Source of the DNA: Jacaranda mimosifolia
Taxonomy: Eukaryota; Streptophyta; Magnoliopsida; Lamiales; Bignoniaceae
Length of the DNA: 64,000 nt
Reading direction: 5' to 3'
NCBI GenBank assembly: GCA_018894105.1
Contig: CM032121.1
Span: 25,327,730-25,391,729, forward strand
The notes beneath the pieces were generated by a model that did not search any database, was not told the DNA's origin, and saw only the letters and a program-made list of their open reading frames with translations. The position numbers were made by a program, and so were the translations under genes. Of the stretch, positions 22,879 through 35,557 are shown piece after piece (positions within the stretch are counted from its first letter, which is position 1; the number at the start of each line of letters is the position of its first letter).

Positions 22879-23682
22879 TTTATTTAAGATTTCAAAAATC
22901 TACAAGGTGAAAAAGAGAATATAAGCATGTGATTGAATTTTGATATTTGAAAACTTGTTTATGGACTGTCAAGCACGTTTTTGTCCTTCTATTTTATCAA
23001 ATTCCTCACCCCCATGAGAAATTTGGGAAATCTCATTTCCAAGTGAGAATGAAGGCCCAAAGGGATTGTAATGAACACATGACTTGTGAAACATCCATAA
23101 ACAATCATAAGGTAACCAACTTTTGCTAGTTGCACCTCTTTGCAACCCTTGATATGTTTTGCCTCACTCTTTATATAGACCCATGACTTGTGGCACATCT
23201 ATACTACTAGGTGTTTAAGTCGGACCTACCAATCAATCTTTAATTAGAAACTCTACTATGTCATTCCACGACTCATGAGATAATGCCATAATGCGTTTTA
23301 AATCAAAGTGCATCATATGCTAAGTAAGTGAGTAAGTGAGCCCAACTTTTCACCATAAAAGTGACCCACGAGTCATGAGTTATCACACAAATATGGTAGC
23401 ATCTCATGTCACAAACCATTGGCAGAAGGCTTAGATTAATTAAAACTCCTTTTAATTCGTATCCAAATTGACTTAATATTTTGAAAGCACTTAGACTCCT
23501 CTAAGTGGAGCAATTTTCTTCCTTTGTTAGGTTTTCTATATCCTAATCATGTATCTCATACATCCATAGGATAAAGAAAGCATAAATAAGTAAATATGCC
23601 TAGCATGCTCCTAGGGTGGGATAACCACGAGCCTTAACCAAGTACTGCACTTAGAGCCATAGGTGCACTACTTAGTTGATTT
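22879..23682 (-). other. Leader of copia C, first part
   Basis: Reverse complement of the A and B leaders directly upstream of gag. It ends at 23682 with GATTT, where element B was inserted. From 23394 onward it forms the first unit of a tandem duplication whose second unit starts at 33002. Confidence 0.8.
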
Positions 23683-25818
23683 GGTTGGAATAGTACCCCA
23701 CAGCCAATTAGATTGGCATGTAAACTATTTCACTTGTGACATAATCTTGATTGAATGATATTCATATTCAATAGCCATCTTCATCTTATGCTTATTTACT
23801 TCACTAGCATTTCGTTGAAGCCCTTAGATCACACAAGACTATAAGACTTGGTCACGCACTGGGTGGTGATCATGAAATAAGTCTTACATGGTCGTGATCT
23901 TAAAATATTACAAGTCGTAGAATTTTATGAGATAGGGCATCTAAGATTCGGATAAACTTGCACGAACGATGTATAAATCCAAGAAGTTGGATATTGCTCC
24001 ATTTCATAAGCAATCCATGTTAGACATGGCTGCATATTAGTATGTGCTTGTTAGAGAACAAGTTCACTGAAGGCCTGCCTAGAGAATCCAGTAGATAGCC
24101 ATAGTGGCAAGTTAGTAGTGGCAAGTTCTCCAGCTTACACTAGTGTATATTATTAGTCCTTAAACCTAAGGATCCATGGTAATCTTATGTTTAGGTCCTC
24201 ATGCTTTAACTCTTTCTTGACCACTTTGCGAGTCATCCGAGTTGAGACGAGGTATGGAGGTTTGTGAGATCCAAAATGGGATCCATCTCCTCATCGTTGT
24301 GAAGGGCGAGTGCATCTCCTATGTATTTTATAATGATCGATTCCAATAAGTCCTTACATAAGGCAGTATGACAATTTGGAAAAAGAGTTTTTGAAAGTGA
24401 GGTCATAAATTGGAATCGAACATTGGGAATAGAAATAAAGTTATTGAGGCTATTAGGGAACTAGTAAATATCTTGCCCTAGGCCTCTTTCAGGAGGAAAG
24501 AGATAAAAGGACCGTATTTGCATGGTAAACATAGAGCTAGAATAGTTAACCAAGAGCATATTTATTTCAACCAATTAGTTGAGCTCTATGGGCTTGGGCT
24601 GGACATCGACCATAGAGATTGGGTACTCTTCAATTAATAGAAATTAATTAAATTGAGTTGTTTAAACTAATGCAAATATATTAATATTCACAATATCACA
24701 AGAGTTGTGAGCCCATGTCTAATGAATGGGATAATCTAATGGGTCACACACAAAAGCCTAAAGGAAGTTCTATTTGATGAGGGGAATTTTCTAAGAGTTA
24801 GAAAATTCTTCATGACCAATTTTGTGGAGATAAACAGATGGCTAATTTCTAGTCATTTTGGCTTGATTGATTTAATTGTTAAATTGATCAAAATAATCTA
24901 AGGATTTAAATTAGGCCAATTAAATTAATTCCTTAATTTAATTGGTACCATATGACAATTAATTAATCAAGTTAACTTAAGGGGGTTAAGTTAACACCTT
25001 CTAGCTTAAGGAGTTAAATTAGTTGACTAAAGGATTTAAGTCAAGACTAATTAATTAAATTAACTTAATTAAAAAGTTAATTTAATTAATGCGAGGAATT
25101 AATTTTGGAGAAAAATTCAAATGAAGGAGTTCATTTGATGTGCATTTAGAATTAATTTGGATGACATTTCATGAGATGAAACAAAGATTCCAAATGAAAT
25201 TTAAATTCAAGTGAAATTCATAGAGGGGGTGGCTAGCCACATTGCTTAATGAATGCTTAGATTCTATTTTTTCCCTCCAAAAGTGTGATCTACTCATGTG
25301 TTGAAGTTTTTACACATTTTCCTCACCTTCTCCACCAAATTTTGGCCTTCATCTCTTCTTCATTCTTTGGTGATCTAACTGACTAGAGGTTGATTGGAGC
25401 TTGCCTTAGGTGTATGGATAATTTCATTAGAGGCTTCACGATTGGGGAGCTAAGTTATAGATCCACTGCAGTGTAGATTGTTTGGAGGCGATTTTGGTTG
25501 CCTTGCAGATTTCTGATTTTGCTGAACTTTTTACTGGAGAACCATCAAGGTGTTGAGGAGCTTCTATCCAAATTTTAGCTCAATCGGAGGTGATTTTCTT
25601 GGGAAATTGTTGCCAGATCTCTGCTGGGCTAGGATTTTGCGGTTTTGAAGAGTTCAACATTGTCATCTTTCCTACTTTGGATTTTAAGCGATCAAGGTAT
25701 TTTTTTGCAACCAAATCCAACTTAAGAGCATGATAGATCCTTGGATAAAGTGTATTCAAGTTTTATTTAGATATTTTTTTGCTTTATAACTTGGATTATT
25801 ATGCCACACTTTCCTTCA
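23683..25818 (+). repeat. 5' LTR of copia B (promoter deleted)
   Basis: It begins GGTTGGAATAGTACC (TG changed to GG) and ends CTTTCCTTCA. At 25220/25221 GTGAAATTCA joins TAGAGGGGGTGG. The 3' LTR has about 115 extra bases there with the inverted repeat and TATA region. Length is 2136 bases. Confidence 0.87.
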
Positions 25819-25820
25819 AG

Positions 25821-25833
25821 TGATATCAAAGCC
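25821..25833 (+). other. Primer binding site, copia B
   Basis: TGATATCAAAGCC, two bases after the LTR end, is two changes from TGGTATCAGAGCC, the complement of initiator tRNA-Met. Confidence 0.75.
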
Positions 25834-27759
25834 TAATTCATGCTTTAATTTAGATTTTTGTTTGCTTGATTCATATGATGAATTGATCTAGATCTCAAAA
25901 TATTTGATCAAATTCATGGATTAAGTGTTTGGTTGATGTTTCTTGTGGACCCTTTGATGACGAATTGAATTATGCTAATTATATGTTTTAAAAGTTAATT
26001 CATATGTTAGTATTTTTTGGTTCATGCATGATTATGTTAAATATTGATTTAGTATTGGATGATGTTATATGTTGATATAGCCTGTTAAATTTGGCCTTAA
26101 GGTGTTTTGGTCATTTTTGGATCCAATTGGATTGAAATTAATTGGAGATTTTTTAAGAATATTGATTATTACTTGAACTTGTTTTTTGAACCATGTTTGA
26201 GCACTTGAATTTCCCTTTTTAAAAGGCATTTTAGATCTACAAACTTGTCTAAAATGTGTGATTTAGTGTTATGGAGGTGTCCATGATTTTTTAGTGCACA
26301 AAATTTGGACCAAAAGGACCTTGACTCAGTTCTAATCCCCAAATAGGGGTGCTGCCACGCACGGCCAAGCATTGGCTAAGCATCCTAGCTGGGGCAACGA
26401 GGCCCGTTTTGGCTAGGTTTTGAGTCCTTTGTTGGTTTTTTTGTGCTCAAGATTAAACTAAATCGTGCTACTTAGATGCACAAGTATTGTGCAAGTTTTC
26501 AAAATTATTTTTGACATTTTTTATTGCTTTTAAAATCTTGTTCAAGATAATCCTCAATTTGGTGCAAAAATGAGATGCATTATTTGTTATGCTTATTTTT
26601 GCTAGATTAATTAATTGTTTATGAGATAAGCATTTAATTATGGAATTGAATGTCAATTCTTGATTTATTGCTCATTTAATTGTTGAATGGATGATGAATG
26701 AATGGGGATAAATGAACAAGAGCCTTTAATATTAATTTTATTTGTTTCAAGTTGTTGAAAAGGTTGTATTAAATGGGCTTGCATGCCTCTTAATTTCTAT
26801 CTTATAAATATTGTGAGAATAGAATCACTAAGAGTGAGGATTTCTTTTCTCATGTAATTATTGCAAGGAGACAAGAAGATCATTAGAGGCATGACGACCC
26901 ATGAATATACAAGATACATTTATGTAATAGCTAGATTTAATCAACCCACTTAAAAATCAACTAAGTAGTGCACCTATGGCTCTAAAGTGCACTACTTGGA
27001 TAAGGTTCATGGTCATCCCACCCACCCTAGGAGCATGCTAGGCGCATTTATTTATTTATACTTTTCATATCCTATTGATGTATGGCATGCATGGTTAAGA
27101 TATAGGAAACTTAGATAAGAAGATAAAGTTGATCAAATCTTTGCAAGCAAGAAAATCCCTCCACTTAGAAGAGTCTAAGTGTTCTCAAATACTAAGTCAA
27201 AATGGATACAAATTAAAGGAGTTTTAATTAATAGTATATGACATGACGATGCTACTATCTTTGTGTGATGGCATGCGAGTCGCAGGTCACACTTATGGTA
27301 GAAAGCTATGAACATATAATTAGCATATGATGAACCTTTGATTTGATGCTTCCTATGCATTAGCACACGAGTTGTGGGTTGACATTGTGCTGTTTCAAAT
27401 CAAGGCTTGATTGGTAAGTCCGATTTAACACCTAGTAGTGTAGATGGCAAAGGAGTCATGGGTCTATATAAAAAGTGAGGCAAAAATATATCAAGGGTTG
27501 CATAGAGATGCAATTAGCAAAAGTTGCTTACCTTTAGATTGTTTGTGGATAGCACATGAGTCGTGGGTCCACTACAAAGTTCTTGATTCCCACTAGAAAA
27601 TGAGATTTCCTGAATTTTTCTAGGGGGTGAGAAATTTGATAAAATAGTGGGAGAAAAACATGCTTGAAAGTCTATAAACATGTTTCAATATCTTTATTCA
27701 ATCACATGCTTATACTCCCCTTTTTTGCCTTTGTAAATTTTTGAAATCTTCAAATTAAA
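25834..27759 (+). other. Untranslated leader of copia B
   Basis: 1.9 kb without a significant ORF between primer site and gag ATG. It aligns with 1-1433 and with the C leader. It contains a variable GC-richer stretch at 26340-26400 which differs between copies. Confidence 0.8.
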
Positions 27760-28589
27760 ATGGCTAAGAATCCACTCAACGTTATTTTGGAAACCAATAA
27801 ACTCATATGGCCTAACTTCCAAGATTGTCTTAGAAACCTCAAAATTAATCTTGATTCCGATATAAGGACTTCTGTGCTTACTCAAAGTCCGCTGGACACC
27901 ATTGGCGATGATGTTGACAATGAAACACATGAAATGTTCACAAAGTGGGTAGATGATGATCTACAAACACGTTGCCTCATGTTAGCTTCTATGTTCAATG
28001 AGCTCCAAAAGTCTCACGAGCACATGAAAATCGCTCACGAGATTCACTTGCACCTATAAGAGTTGTATGGCATGCAAACTAGACATGAAAGGTTCTTATT
28101 GTCTAAGGAGCTCTTCCAAACTAGAATGAATGAGGGCTCAAGTATCCATGATCATGCCTTAAAATGATCGGTCTCATTGAGAAAGCTTGGTCAATTAGAC
28201 GTAGTTATTGATAATGAGCTCTATGTGGATTTGATCCTTCAGTTATTGCCTAGCTCATTTGACCAATTCATTATGAACTTCAACATGATGAAGTGAGAAG
28301 TAATAATCATTTAAGTTTGTCAATATGTTGGTGACCACCGAGGTGACAATGAAGAAAGACAAGCCTTATATGCTTGCTTCCTCCTCCAAGTCTAAGGGCC
28401 CTAGGGGTGCTAGAAAGGGAGGTAAAAGGAAGAAGAGTTCTTCCTCTAAGGAAAAGCAACCCTTGAAAAGTTTCGAGTGGAGTCAAGAAAAAAAAAGGGG
28501 GAAAAGCCGATGGAACTTGTTTCTATTGTGGCGAGAAAGGCTATTGGAAGAGAAATTGCAATGAGTATCTTGCAAACCCTGGGAAGGGT
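27760..28589 (+). pseudogene. gag: gag remnant, copia B
   Basis: The ATG at 27760 opens MAKNPLNVILETNKLIWPNF and stays open for 99 residues (through KWVDDDLQTRCLMLASMFNE). TAA then falls where A and C imply Gln. The core continues in other frames (LYVDLILQLLP near 28221-28255), then 28325-28564 gives MLVTTEVTMKKDKPYMLASS and a Lys/Ser-rich tail. The zinc knuckle at about 28518-28560 reads CFYCGEKGYWKRNC: three Cys kept, His changed to Tyr. This is the best preserved gag start in the window. Confidence 0.86.
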
Positions 28590-29040
28590 ATGTACTTTAT
28601 TAAAGTGCACTTAACAATTAATTCTTCCTCATGGGTATTTGATACCACATGTGGTTCTTACCTTTGTAATTTGTTACATGGGGTGAAAAGAAAAAAGAGT
28701 CTCAATGATGGGGATATGATCCTACGTCTAGGCAATGGAGCAAAAGTTGTGGCCATAGTCGAAGGCATTATCAAGTTAGACTTGCAGAACTCCTACATTG
28801 TGCTTGATCCTTGCTATTATGTACCAAATTTTGTTAAGAACATTATTTCTATTTCCATTTTGGATAATGATTATATGATTTTTCTACATTTAATGAGAAT
28901 TTGAAGGCATTGAAGAATAGTTATTTAATTGCACAAGGTACATTAAACAATGGATTGTACATTTTGGATTCTCAACCATCATTATTGCACATTCAACAAA
29001 GTAAAAGAAAATTAGATAACCAAGAAGATGTCATCTTAGG
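28590..29040 (+). pseudogene. pol (PR): Protease region, copia B
   Basis: The open segment 28590-28904 has SSWVFDTTCGSYLCNLLHG, the retropepsin active-site region with Asp-Thr-Thr instead of Asp-Thr-Gly, then GDMILRLGNGAKVVAI and YYVPNFVKNIISISILD, well conserved with the other copies. A frameshift near 28870 ends it. Confidence 0.8.
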
Positions 29041-30170
29041 GCATACAAGACTTGAATATTTCTAAAAGTAGGATAAACAAGTAAGAAGCCCTCAAAGCAC
29101 TAAATGTTAGTGGCATAGAGGATCTTCCTACTTATGTGTCTTGCTTAAAGGGAAAAATGACCAAAGCTCCTTTCGTAGGACAAATGGAGCGAACCACAAG
29201 TCCTTTGAATTTGATCCATACAGCTGTTTGCAGGCTACTAAGAGTAAGTGCGAGATGAGGCTATTCCTACTTCATCACCTTTACCGATGATTATACTTAG
29301 TTCAGAAATGTGTATCTTATGAAGTATAAGTCTGAAACCTTTGAAAAGTTCAAAGAGTATGTGAATAAAGTAGAAAAATAATTGGGACTAAGTATTAAAG
29401 CTCTTCAATCGGATCGAGGGAGAGAATAGTTAAGTATCGAGTTCTTGGATTATCTAAAGGAGAATGGGGTTCTCTCTCAATGAACTACACCCGACACACC
29501 CCAACACCATGGAGTAGTTGAGAGGAGAAACCATACCTTGTTAGAGATAGTACATTCCATGATGAGCTTTTTCGATGTGCTTATATCCTTTTGGGGATAC
29601 GCCTTAGAAATGACGGTCAGGTTAATAAATATAGTACCCTTAAAGTCGGTTCCAAAAACACCGCTTGAGATGTAGTATGGCAAAGTACCTTATTACTCTT
29701 TTCTAAAAGTTCGGGGGTTCTTACGTCAAGCAGTTAGTGGGAGGCAAGTTGGATGTGAGATCCACCTTATGCAAGTTTGTGGGATACCCAAAAGAGTCTT
29801 TGGGTTATTATTTGTATGATCCCTTAGAACAAAAGGTGTTTATTTCAAGGAACACCCACTTTTTAGAAAAGGAATTTCTATTAAATAGAAATGGCATGTT
29901 GTTGAGCTTGATAAAGTTCAAGATGATCGAAAAATCCCACAAGTAGTAGAAACAAGTCAACACCAAAAGCCTTACACACAATCGCTAAGAAGGTCAAAAC
30001 AAATCAAGAAGCAACTCGAAAGGTTTGGATTCCTTCATGAGACGGGCCAATCAGATAGTGATCCGAAGACCTATGAAGAAGCTATGTTAGACATAGATTT
30101 AGGACATTGGCTGGACACCGTGAAATTCGAAATGGACTCCAGGTACTCCAACAAAGTATGGATTTTGGTA
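29041..30170 (+). pseudogene. pol (INT): Integrase remnant, copia B
   Basis: The zinc region retains LPTYVSCLKGKMTKAPFVGQ (one Cys is Tyr). The first catalytic Asp has become Ala (LIHTAVC near 29213-29233). LQSDRGRE (about 29404-29427) keeps the second, and VVERRNHTLL near 29515-29545 keeps the catalytic Glu. The carboxyl part GYPKESLGYYLYDPLEQKVF is open at 29737-29946. The adjoining basic linker runs to the start of RT. Confidence 0.85.
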
Positions 30171-31625
30171 GATCCATCGAAAGGGTAAAGTACCTATTTG
30201 TTGCAAGTGGATCTATAAGCGAAATCTAGGAGTCAATAGAGAGGTTATCACCATTAAGTTGCGACTATTGGCAAAGGGTTACACTCAAAGACCCGGTACA
30301 GATTTTGAGGAAACCTTTTCACCAATCGTTATGCCTAAGTCCATTAGGATTTTACTTGCCATAGTCGCATATTATGACCATGAGATATGACCAATGGATG
30401 TGAAAACCGCTTTCCTTAATGAAAGCATTGAAGAAGAAATTTACATGGAGCAACCACAAGGTTTTATATCCAAAGGGAGTGAGCAAAAGGTTTGTAAACT
30501 CGAGAGATCCATTTATGGACTCAAAATAGGCATCCCGAAGTAGGAACATACATTTTGATAAGATAGTCAAATCATTTGGCTTTATTAAAAATGTGCATAA
30601 ACCTTATGTGTATAAGAATACTAGTGGGAGTAGCATACAATTTATTTACTTTATATTGATGACATTCTTCATATTGGGAATGAGAGAAACATATTAGAGT
30701 GTACTAAAGCATGGTTATCTACACAATTCTCCATGAAGGATTTGGGATAGGCATCCTACGTATTAGGAATACCTATCTGTGGAGATAGATAGAGGAGGAT
30801 GCTAGGGCTTTCCCAAAAACTGTACAATGACAAGATACTAAAGAGGTTTAGTATGGAAGAATCCAAGAAAGGATTCATCCTTATGGGACACGATCTTCAT
30901 CTCTCTAAGTCTATGGCCCCTAAGACTGACAACAAGAGATATAAAATGTCCCACATACCTTATGCGTCTGCTATATGGAGCATAGCGTATGCCATTTAAT
31001 GTACAATGCCAGATGTAGCACACACTCTAAGTGTTACTAGTCACTTTCAATCCAACCCCATGAATGTCATTGGAAAGCCGTTAAAGTAATCCTTAAGTAC
31101 TTAAGAAGAACTAAGGATTTGTTTTTGGTATACGGCAATGGGGAATTGAAACTCGAGGGGTTTTTGAATTCTAGTTTCCAATCCGATGTAGATGACCTAA
31201 AATATGCTTTTGAATTTATATTTTGTCTTAATGGCGGCACGATGAGTTAGAAAGTTCCAAATAAGAAACCACGGCCGATTCTACCATAGAGGCAGAATAT
31301 ATTGCGGCTTCAGAAGCTACAAAGGAAGGTGTTTGGATGAAAAGCTTTATCCAAGAGTTGGATGTAGTGTTTAGCATTGCTGAGCCTATAGTTGTCTTTT
31401 GTGACAATAACGAAGCGATTGTGCAAGCTAAAGATCCAAGATCTCATCAGCAATCCAAGTACATTTTGAGGCGATACCATTTGATCTGTGAAATCATTGA
31501 TAGAGGCGACATCCGAGTGGAGAGGTTGCCACGAAGAGAATATAGCAAATCCACTAATTAAAACCCTAAGGTTTTTGAAGAACATCTTGAGAAGATGGGT
31601 CTCAAGACTACAGAGAGTTGGCTTT
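30171..31625 (+). pseudogene. pol (RT-RH): Reverse transcriptase and RNase H remnant, copia B
   Basis: RT text in order: [54 protein letters not shown], then LYIDDILHIGN near 30650-30680 (YIDD, both catalytic Asp kept). RNase H has VFCDNNEAIVQAKDPRSHQQ in the open stretch 31337-31561, ending before the polypurine tract CAAGTGGGAGAT (31620-31631). Frameshifts and stops occur at about 30240, 30390, 30530, 30800 and 31260. Confidence 0.88.
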
Positions 31626-31631
31626 AGAGCA

Positions 31632-32821
31632 AGTGGGAGATTGTTGGATAGTGCCCCGTAGCCAATAGATTAGCATGTAAACTATTTCACTTATGATACA
31701 ATCTTGATTAAATGATATTCATATTCAATGGCTATCTTCATATTATGCTTATTTACTTCACTAGTATTTGGTTGACCGATTTTGTGGAGATAAACGATTG
31801 GCTAATTTCTAGTAATTTTGGCTTGATTCATTTAATTGTTAAATTGATCAAAATAATTAAAGATTTAAATTAGACCAATTAAATTAAGAAGTTAATTTAA
31901 TTGGTGCTATATGATAATTAATTTGTCAAGTTAACTTAAGGGGTTAAGTTAACACCTTCTAGCTGAAGGAGTTAAGTCAAGACTAATTAATGTGAGAAAT
32001 TAATTTTGGAGGAAAATTCAAACGAAGGAGTTCATTTGAGGTGTATTTAGAATTCATTTGGATGATATTTCATTAGATAAAATGAAGATTTCAAATGAAA
32101 TTCAAATGCAAGTGAAATGTGAAGTGAAATTCACATTTTACATGCAAGTGGCTTGCTTAGTTAGCACCCCACCTCATGGGAGGAGTGATGCCAACTTGCA
32201 TCACACCTCCTCCTCTATTTATGCAGGTGGTGGCTGGCCACATTGCTTAATGAATGCTTAGATTCTATTTTTCCCTCCAAAAGTGTGATCCACTCATGTG
32301 TTGAAGTTTCACATATTTTCCTCACCTTCTCCACTAAATTTCGGCCTTCATCTCTTCTTCATCCTTTGGTGATCTAGCTTAATAGAGGTTGACTGGAGCT
32401 TGCCTTAGGTGTGTGGATAATTTCATTAGAGGCTTCACGATTGGGGAGTTAAGCTCTTGTAGATCTAATGCGGTGCAAATTTTTTGGAAGCAATTTTGGT
32501 GGGCTCGCCGATTTCTAATTTTGTTGAAACTTTTACTGGAGAACCTTCAAGGTGTTGAGGAGTTGCTTTCTAAATTTCAGTTCAATCAGAGGTGATTTGA
32601 TTGGTCAATTGTTGCTGGTTCTCTACTGCACTAGGATTTGGCAGTTTTGAAGAATTCAATATTGTTATCCTTCCTACCTTGGATTTTAAGCAATCAAAGT
32701 ATTTTTCTGCAACCAAATCTGTCTTAGGAGCATGATTAGATCCTTGGATGAAGTGTAGTGAAGTTTTATTTAGCTATTTTTTTTCTTTATAACTTGGATA
32801 TTTGTGCTACACTTTCCTTTA
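31632..32821 (+). repeat. 3' LTR of copia B (about 1 kb internal deletion)
   Basis: It begins TGTTGGATAGTGCC and ends CTTTCCTTTA (CA changed to TA). Near 31774 GTTGA joins CCGATTTTGTGG, bases which are about 997 apart in the 5' LTR (23818 and 24815), with TGA microhomology at the join. The promoter part is intact. Confidence 0.87.
32182..32221 (+). promoter_or_regulatory. LTR core promoter with inverted repeat
   Basis: Arms GGAGTGATGC and GCATCACACC, then CTCTATTTATG as a weak TATA box. It is present only in the 3' LTR of B. Confidence 0.5.
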
Positions 32822-33446
32822 GATTTTAAGTGGGGTAATTAAATCTATCTATTACATAAATGTATCCCATACATTTATGGGTCTTCAAGCCTTCTTGATC
32901 TTCTTGACCTTCTTTGTCTCCTTGCAACATTTACAAGAGAAAAGAAATCCTCACACCTAGATTTCTACTCTTATAACTTTTACAAGATAGAAAATCTATC
33001 TTGGTAGCATCTTATGTCACAAACTATTGGTAGAAGGCTTGCATTAATTAAAAATCCTTTTAATTTTTATCCAAATTAACTTAATATTCTGAAAGCACTT
33101 ACTCCTCTAACTAAAGGGATTTTCTTGCTTTGAAAGATTTCATCAATTTTATCTTCTCTTATTTAGGTTTTATGTATCCTAACCATGCATCTCATACATC
33201 AATAGAATAAAGAAAGCATAAATAAGTAAATGCGGATAGCATGCTCCTAGGGTAGGATGACCGTGTGCCTGAACCAAGTGATGCACTTAGTTCCATGGTG
33301 CACTACTTGGTTGATTTTAAGTGGTTGATTAAAACTATCTATTACATAAATGTATCCCATACATTTATGGGTTTTCAAGCCTCCTTGATCCTTTTGGCCT
33401 TCTTTGTCTCCTTGAAACATTTACAAGAGAAAAGAAATACCTTAAA
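32822..33446 (-). other. Leader of copia C, second part, with tandem duplication
   Basis: It begins with the right-hand GATTT target repeat of B and finishes the first leader unit. At 33002 (TGGTAGCATCTTATG) the sequence returns to the point equivalent to 23394, giving a second unit of about 460 bases. Both units share ACATAAATGTATCCC and the CTTTGTCTCCTTG run. The second unit is cut at about 33441 by a solo LTR. Confidence 0.8.
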
Positions 33447-35557
33447 TGAGTGTGTAGCACAAGGATATATGAAATAAAGCCAAATCAAAACTTGCCTATA
33501 CACCTCCCAAGGATCAAATCATGCTGTAAAATGGATTTGGAAGAAGACAAATACCTTGAATGCTCAAAAATTGAAGGTAGAATGGAAGGAAAGGCTTGAG
33601 CACTTCAAAGTTGTCTTCCTCTAGCACAGCAGAAACTAAGAAACTTTTTCCCTAGAAAAAACACCTCCGAATTTGCTGAAATTTGGATAGCTCCTCACCA
33701 ACACCTTAGGGAAGCTCCTGTAAAAATTTTAGTAGAAAATGAGTCCAGCAAGAACTGAAAAAATCGCTCCAAACAGACTGCGTTGCAGTGGATCTTCCAA
33801 AAGCGAAGCTATCGAATTGTCTAGCCTCTAATGTGATGATCCACACACCATAGGCAAATCCCTATCAATCCTTAGTCAGCTGGAAAAGCAAGGAGAGATG
33901 AAATGATGAAGGCCAATTTTTAGGAGGGAGGATGAGAAGAGAGGTGTGAAACTTCAACACATAAGTGAATCACACAAATTGGAGGGAAAAATGGAATCTA
34001 GCATACATCCCTTGATTTAGCTGCCCACTCCTCTATTTATAGAGATGGATGTGTGATGAAAGTTGGCATCACACCTCCCATGAGGTTGGGGCTAACTTGG
34101 CAAGGCATGGAGCATCTAAAATGTGAATTTCACTTTCATTTGGAATCTTCATTTTATCTCATGAAATGTCATCCAAATAAATTCTAAATGCACTCCAAAT
34201 GAACTCTTTCATTTGAATTTTCCCTTCAATATTAATTCTTCACTTTAATTAAATTAACCGCTTAATTTAATTAATTGATCTTGACTTAACTCTTTAAATC
34301 AATTAGGTTAACTCATTAAGTTGACCAATTGATAGTCATATGGCACCAAATAAATTAAGTAATTTAACTCCTTATATTATTTTGATCAATTTAACAATTA
34401 AATCAGTCAAGCCGAAATGACCAAAAATTAGCCAACCGTATTTCTTGCACAAAATCGATCATGTAGAATTTTCTAACTCTTAGAATTTTCTATTGGTTGT
34501 TGTGTGTGATCCATTAGGTTTTGTCATGCATTAGACATAGGCTCACAACTCTTGTAATATTTAGAATATTGAAATTTTCACATTAAATTAAACTTTTTTA
34601 AACTAATAACTCAACTCAATTAATCTCCATTAATTAAAGAGTACCCAATCTCCATGGTCGATGTCCAACCTCAAGCCCATGGAGCCCAACTAATTGGCTG
34701 AAATGAATATGCTCTTAGAGAACCATTCTAGCTCTATGCTTGCCATACAAATAAAGTTATTCAGTCTCTTATCTTCTAAAAGAGGCTTAGGGCAAGATAT
34801 TTGTTAGCTTCCTAATGGCCTCAATAACTATGTTTCAATTCCAATGTTTGATTCCCCTTTATGACCTCATCTTTGGAAAACTCCTTTTGAAAATTCTCAT
34901 ACTACCTTGCATAAAGATTTCGTGGAATCGATCATTATAGAATACAAAGGAGATGCACTCACCCTTCAAAATGACAAGGAGAAATATCCCATATTGGATC
35001 TCACAAACCTCTATGCCAAGCAGCTCGTACCCAAGCTCAACTCAGAAGACCCACAATGTGGTTAAGGAAGAGTCAAAGCATGAGAACCTAAACACAAAGT
35101 TACCGTGGATCCTTAGGTCTAAGGACTAATTATATGCACTAGCGTAAACTGGAGAACTTACCACTACTGACTTGCCACTATAAATATCTAGTGGATTCTC
35201 CGGGCGGGCCTTCAGTAAACTTGTTCTCTAACAAGTAGCCACTAACAAGCACCCATGTTTAACATGGATTGCTCATGAAACGGAGCAATATTAAACCCCT
35301 TAGATTTATGCATCATTAGTGCAAGTCTATTCGAATCTTAGATGCCCTGTCTCATAAAATTCTACAATTTGGAATATTTTAAGATCACGATCGTATAAGA
35401 CTTGTTTCATGATCACCACCAATTGCGTGACCAAGTCCCCTGGTTTTATATAATCTAAGGGCTTCAACCAAATGCTAGTGAAGTAAATTAAGCATGAGAT
35501 GAAGATGGTCATTTATTATGAATATCATTCAATTGGCTTCGGGGCACTATTCCAACA
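33447..35557 (-). repeat. Solo copia LTR in the leader of C
   Basis: Reverse complement of the family LTR, from TGAGTGTGTAGCAC (LTR end) to GCACTATTCCAACA (LTR start), 2111 bases. The leader of C continues on both sides. I see no clean target repeat; about 20 bases of leader appear lost at the site when compared with 32940-32970. Confidence 0.83.
34031..34075 (-). promoter_or_regulatory. LTR core promoter with inverted repeat
   Basis: On the minus strand: GGTGTGATGCC and TCATCACACA arms, then the TATA box CTATAAATAG. Confidence 0.55.

Larger units (their letters stand above)
23683..32821 (+). mobile_element. Ty1/copia element B, complete in layout, inserted in C
   Basis: 5' LTR 23683-25818, primer site 25821-25833, leader to 27759, gag-pol 27760-31625, polypurine tract, 3' LTR 31632-32821. 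It is flanked on both sides by GATTT (23678-23682 and 32822-32826), a perfect 5-bp target repeat, and removing it rejoins the C leader. All open segments are broken, and each LTR has a different internal deletion, so it is not active. Confidence 0.92.
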
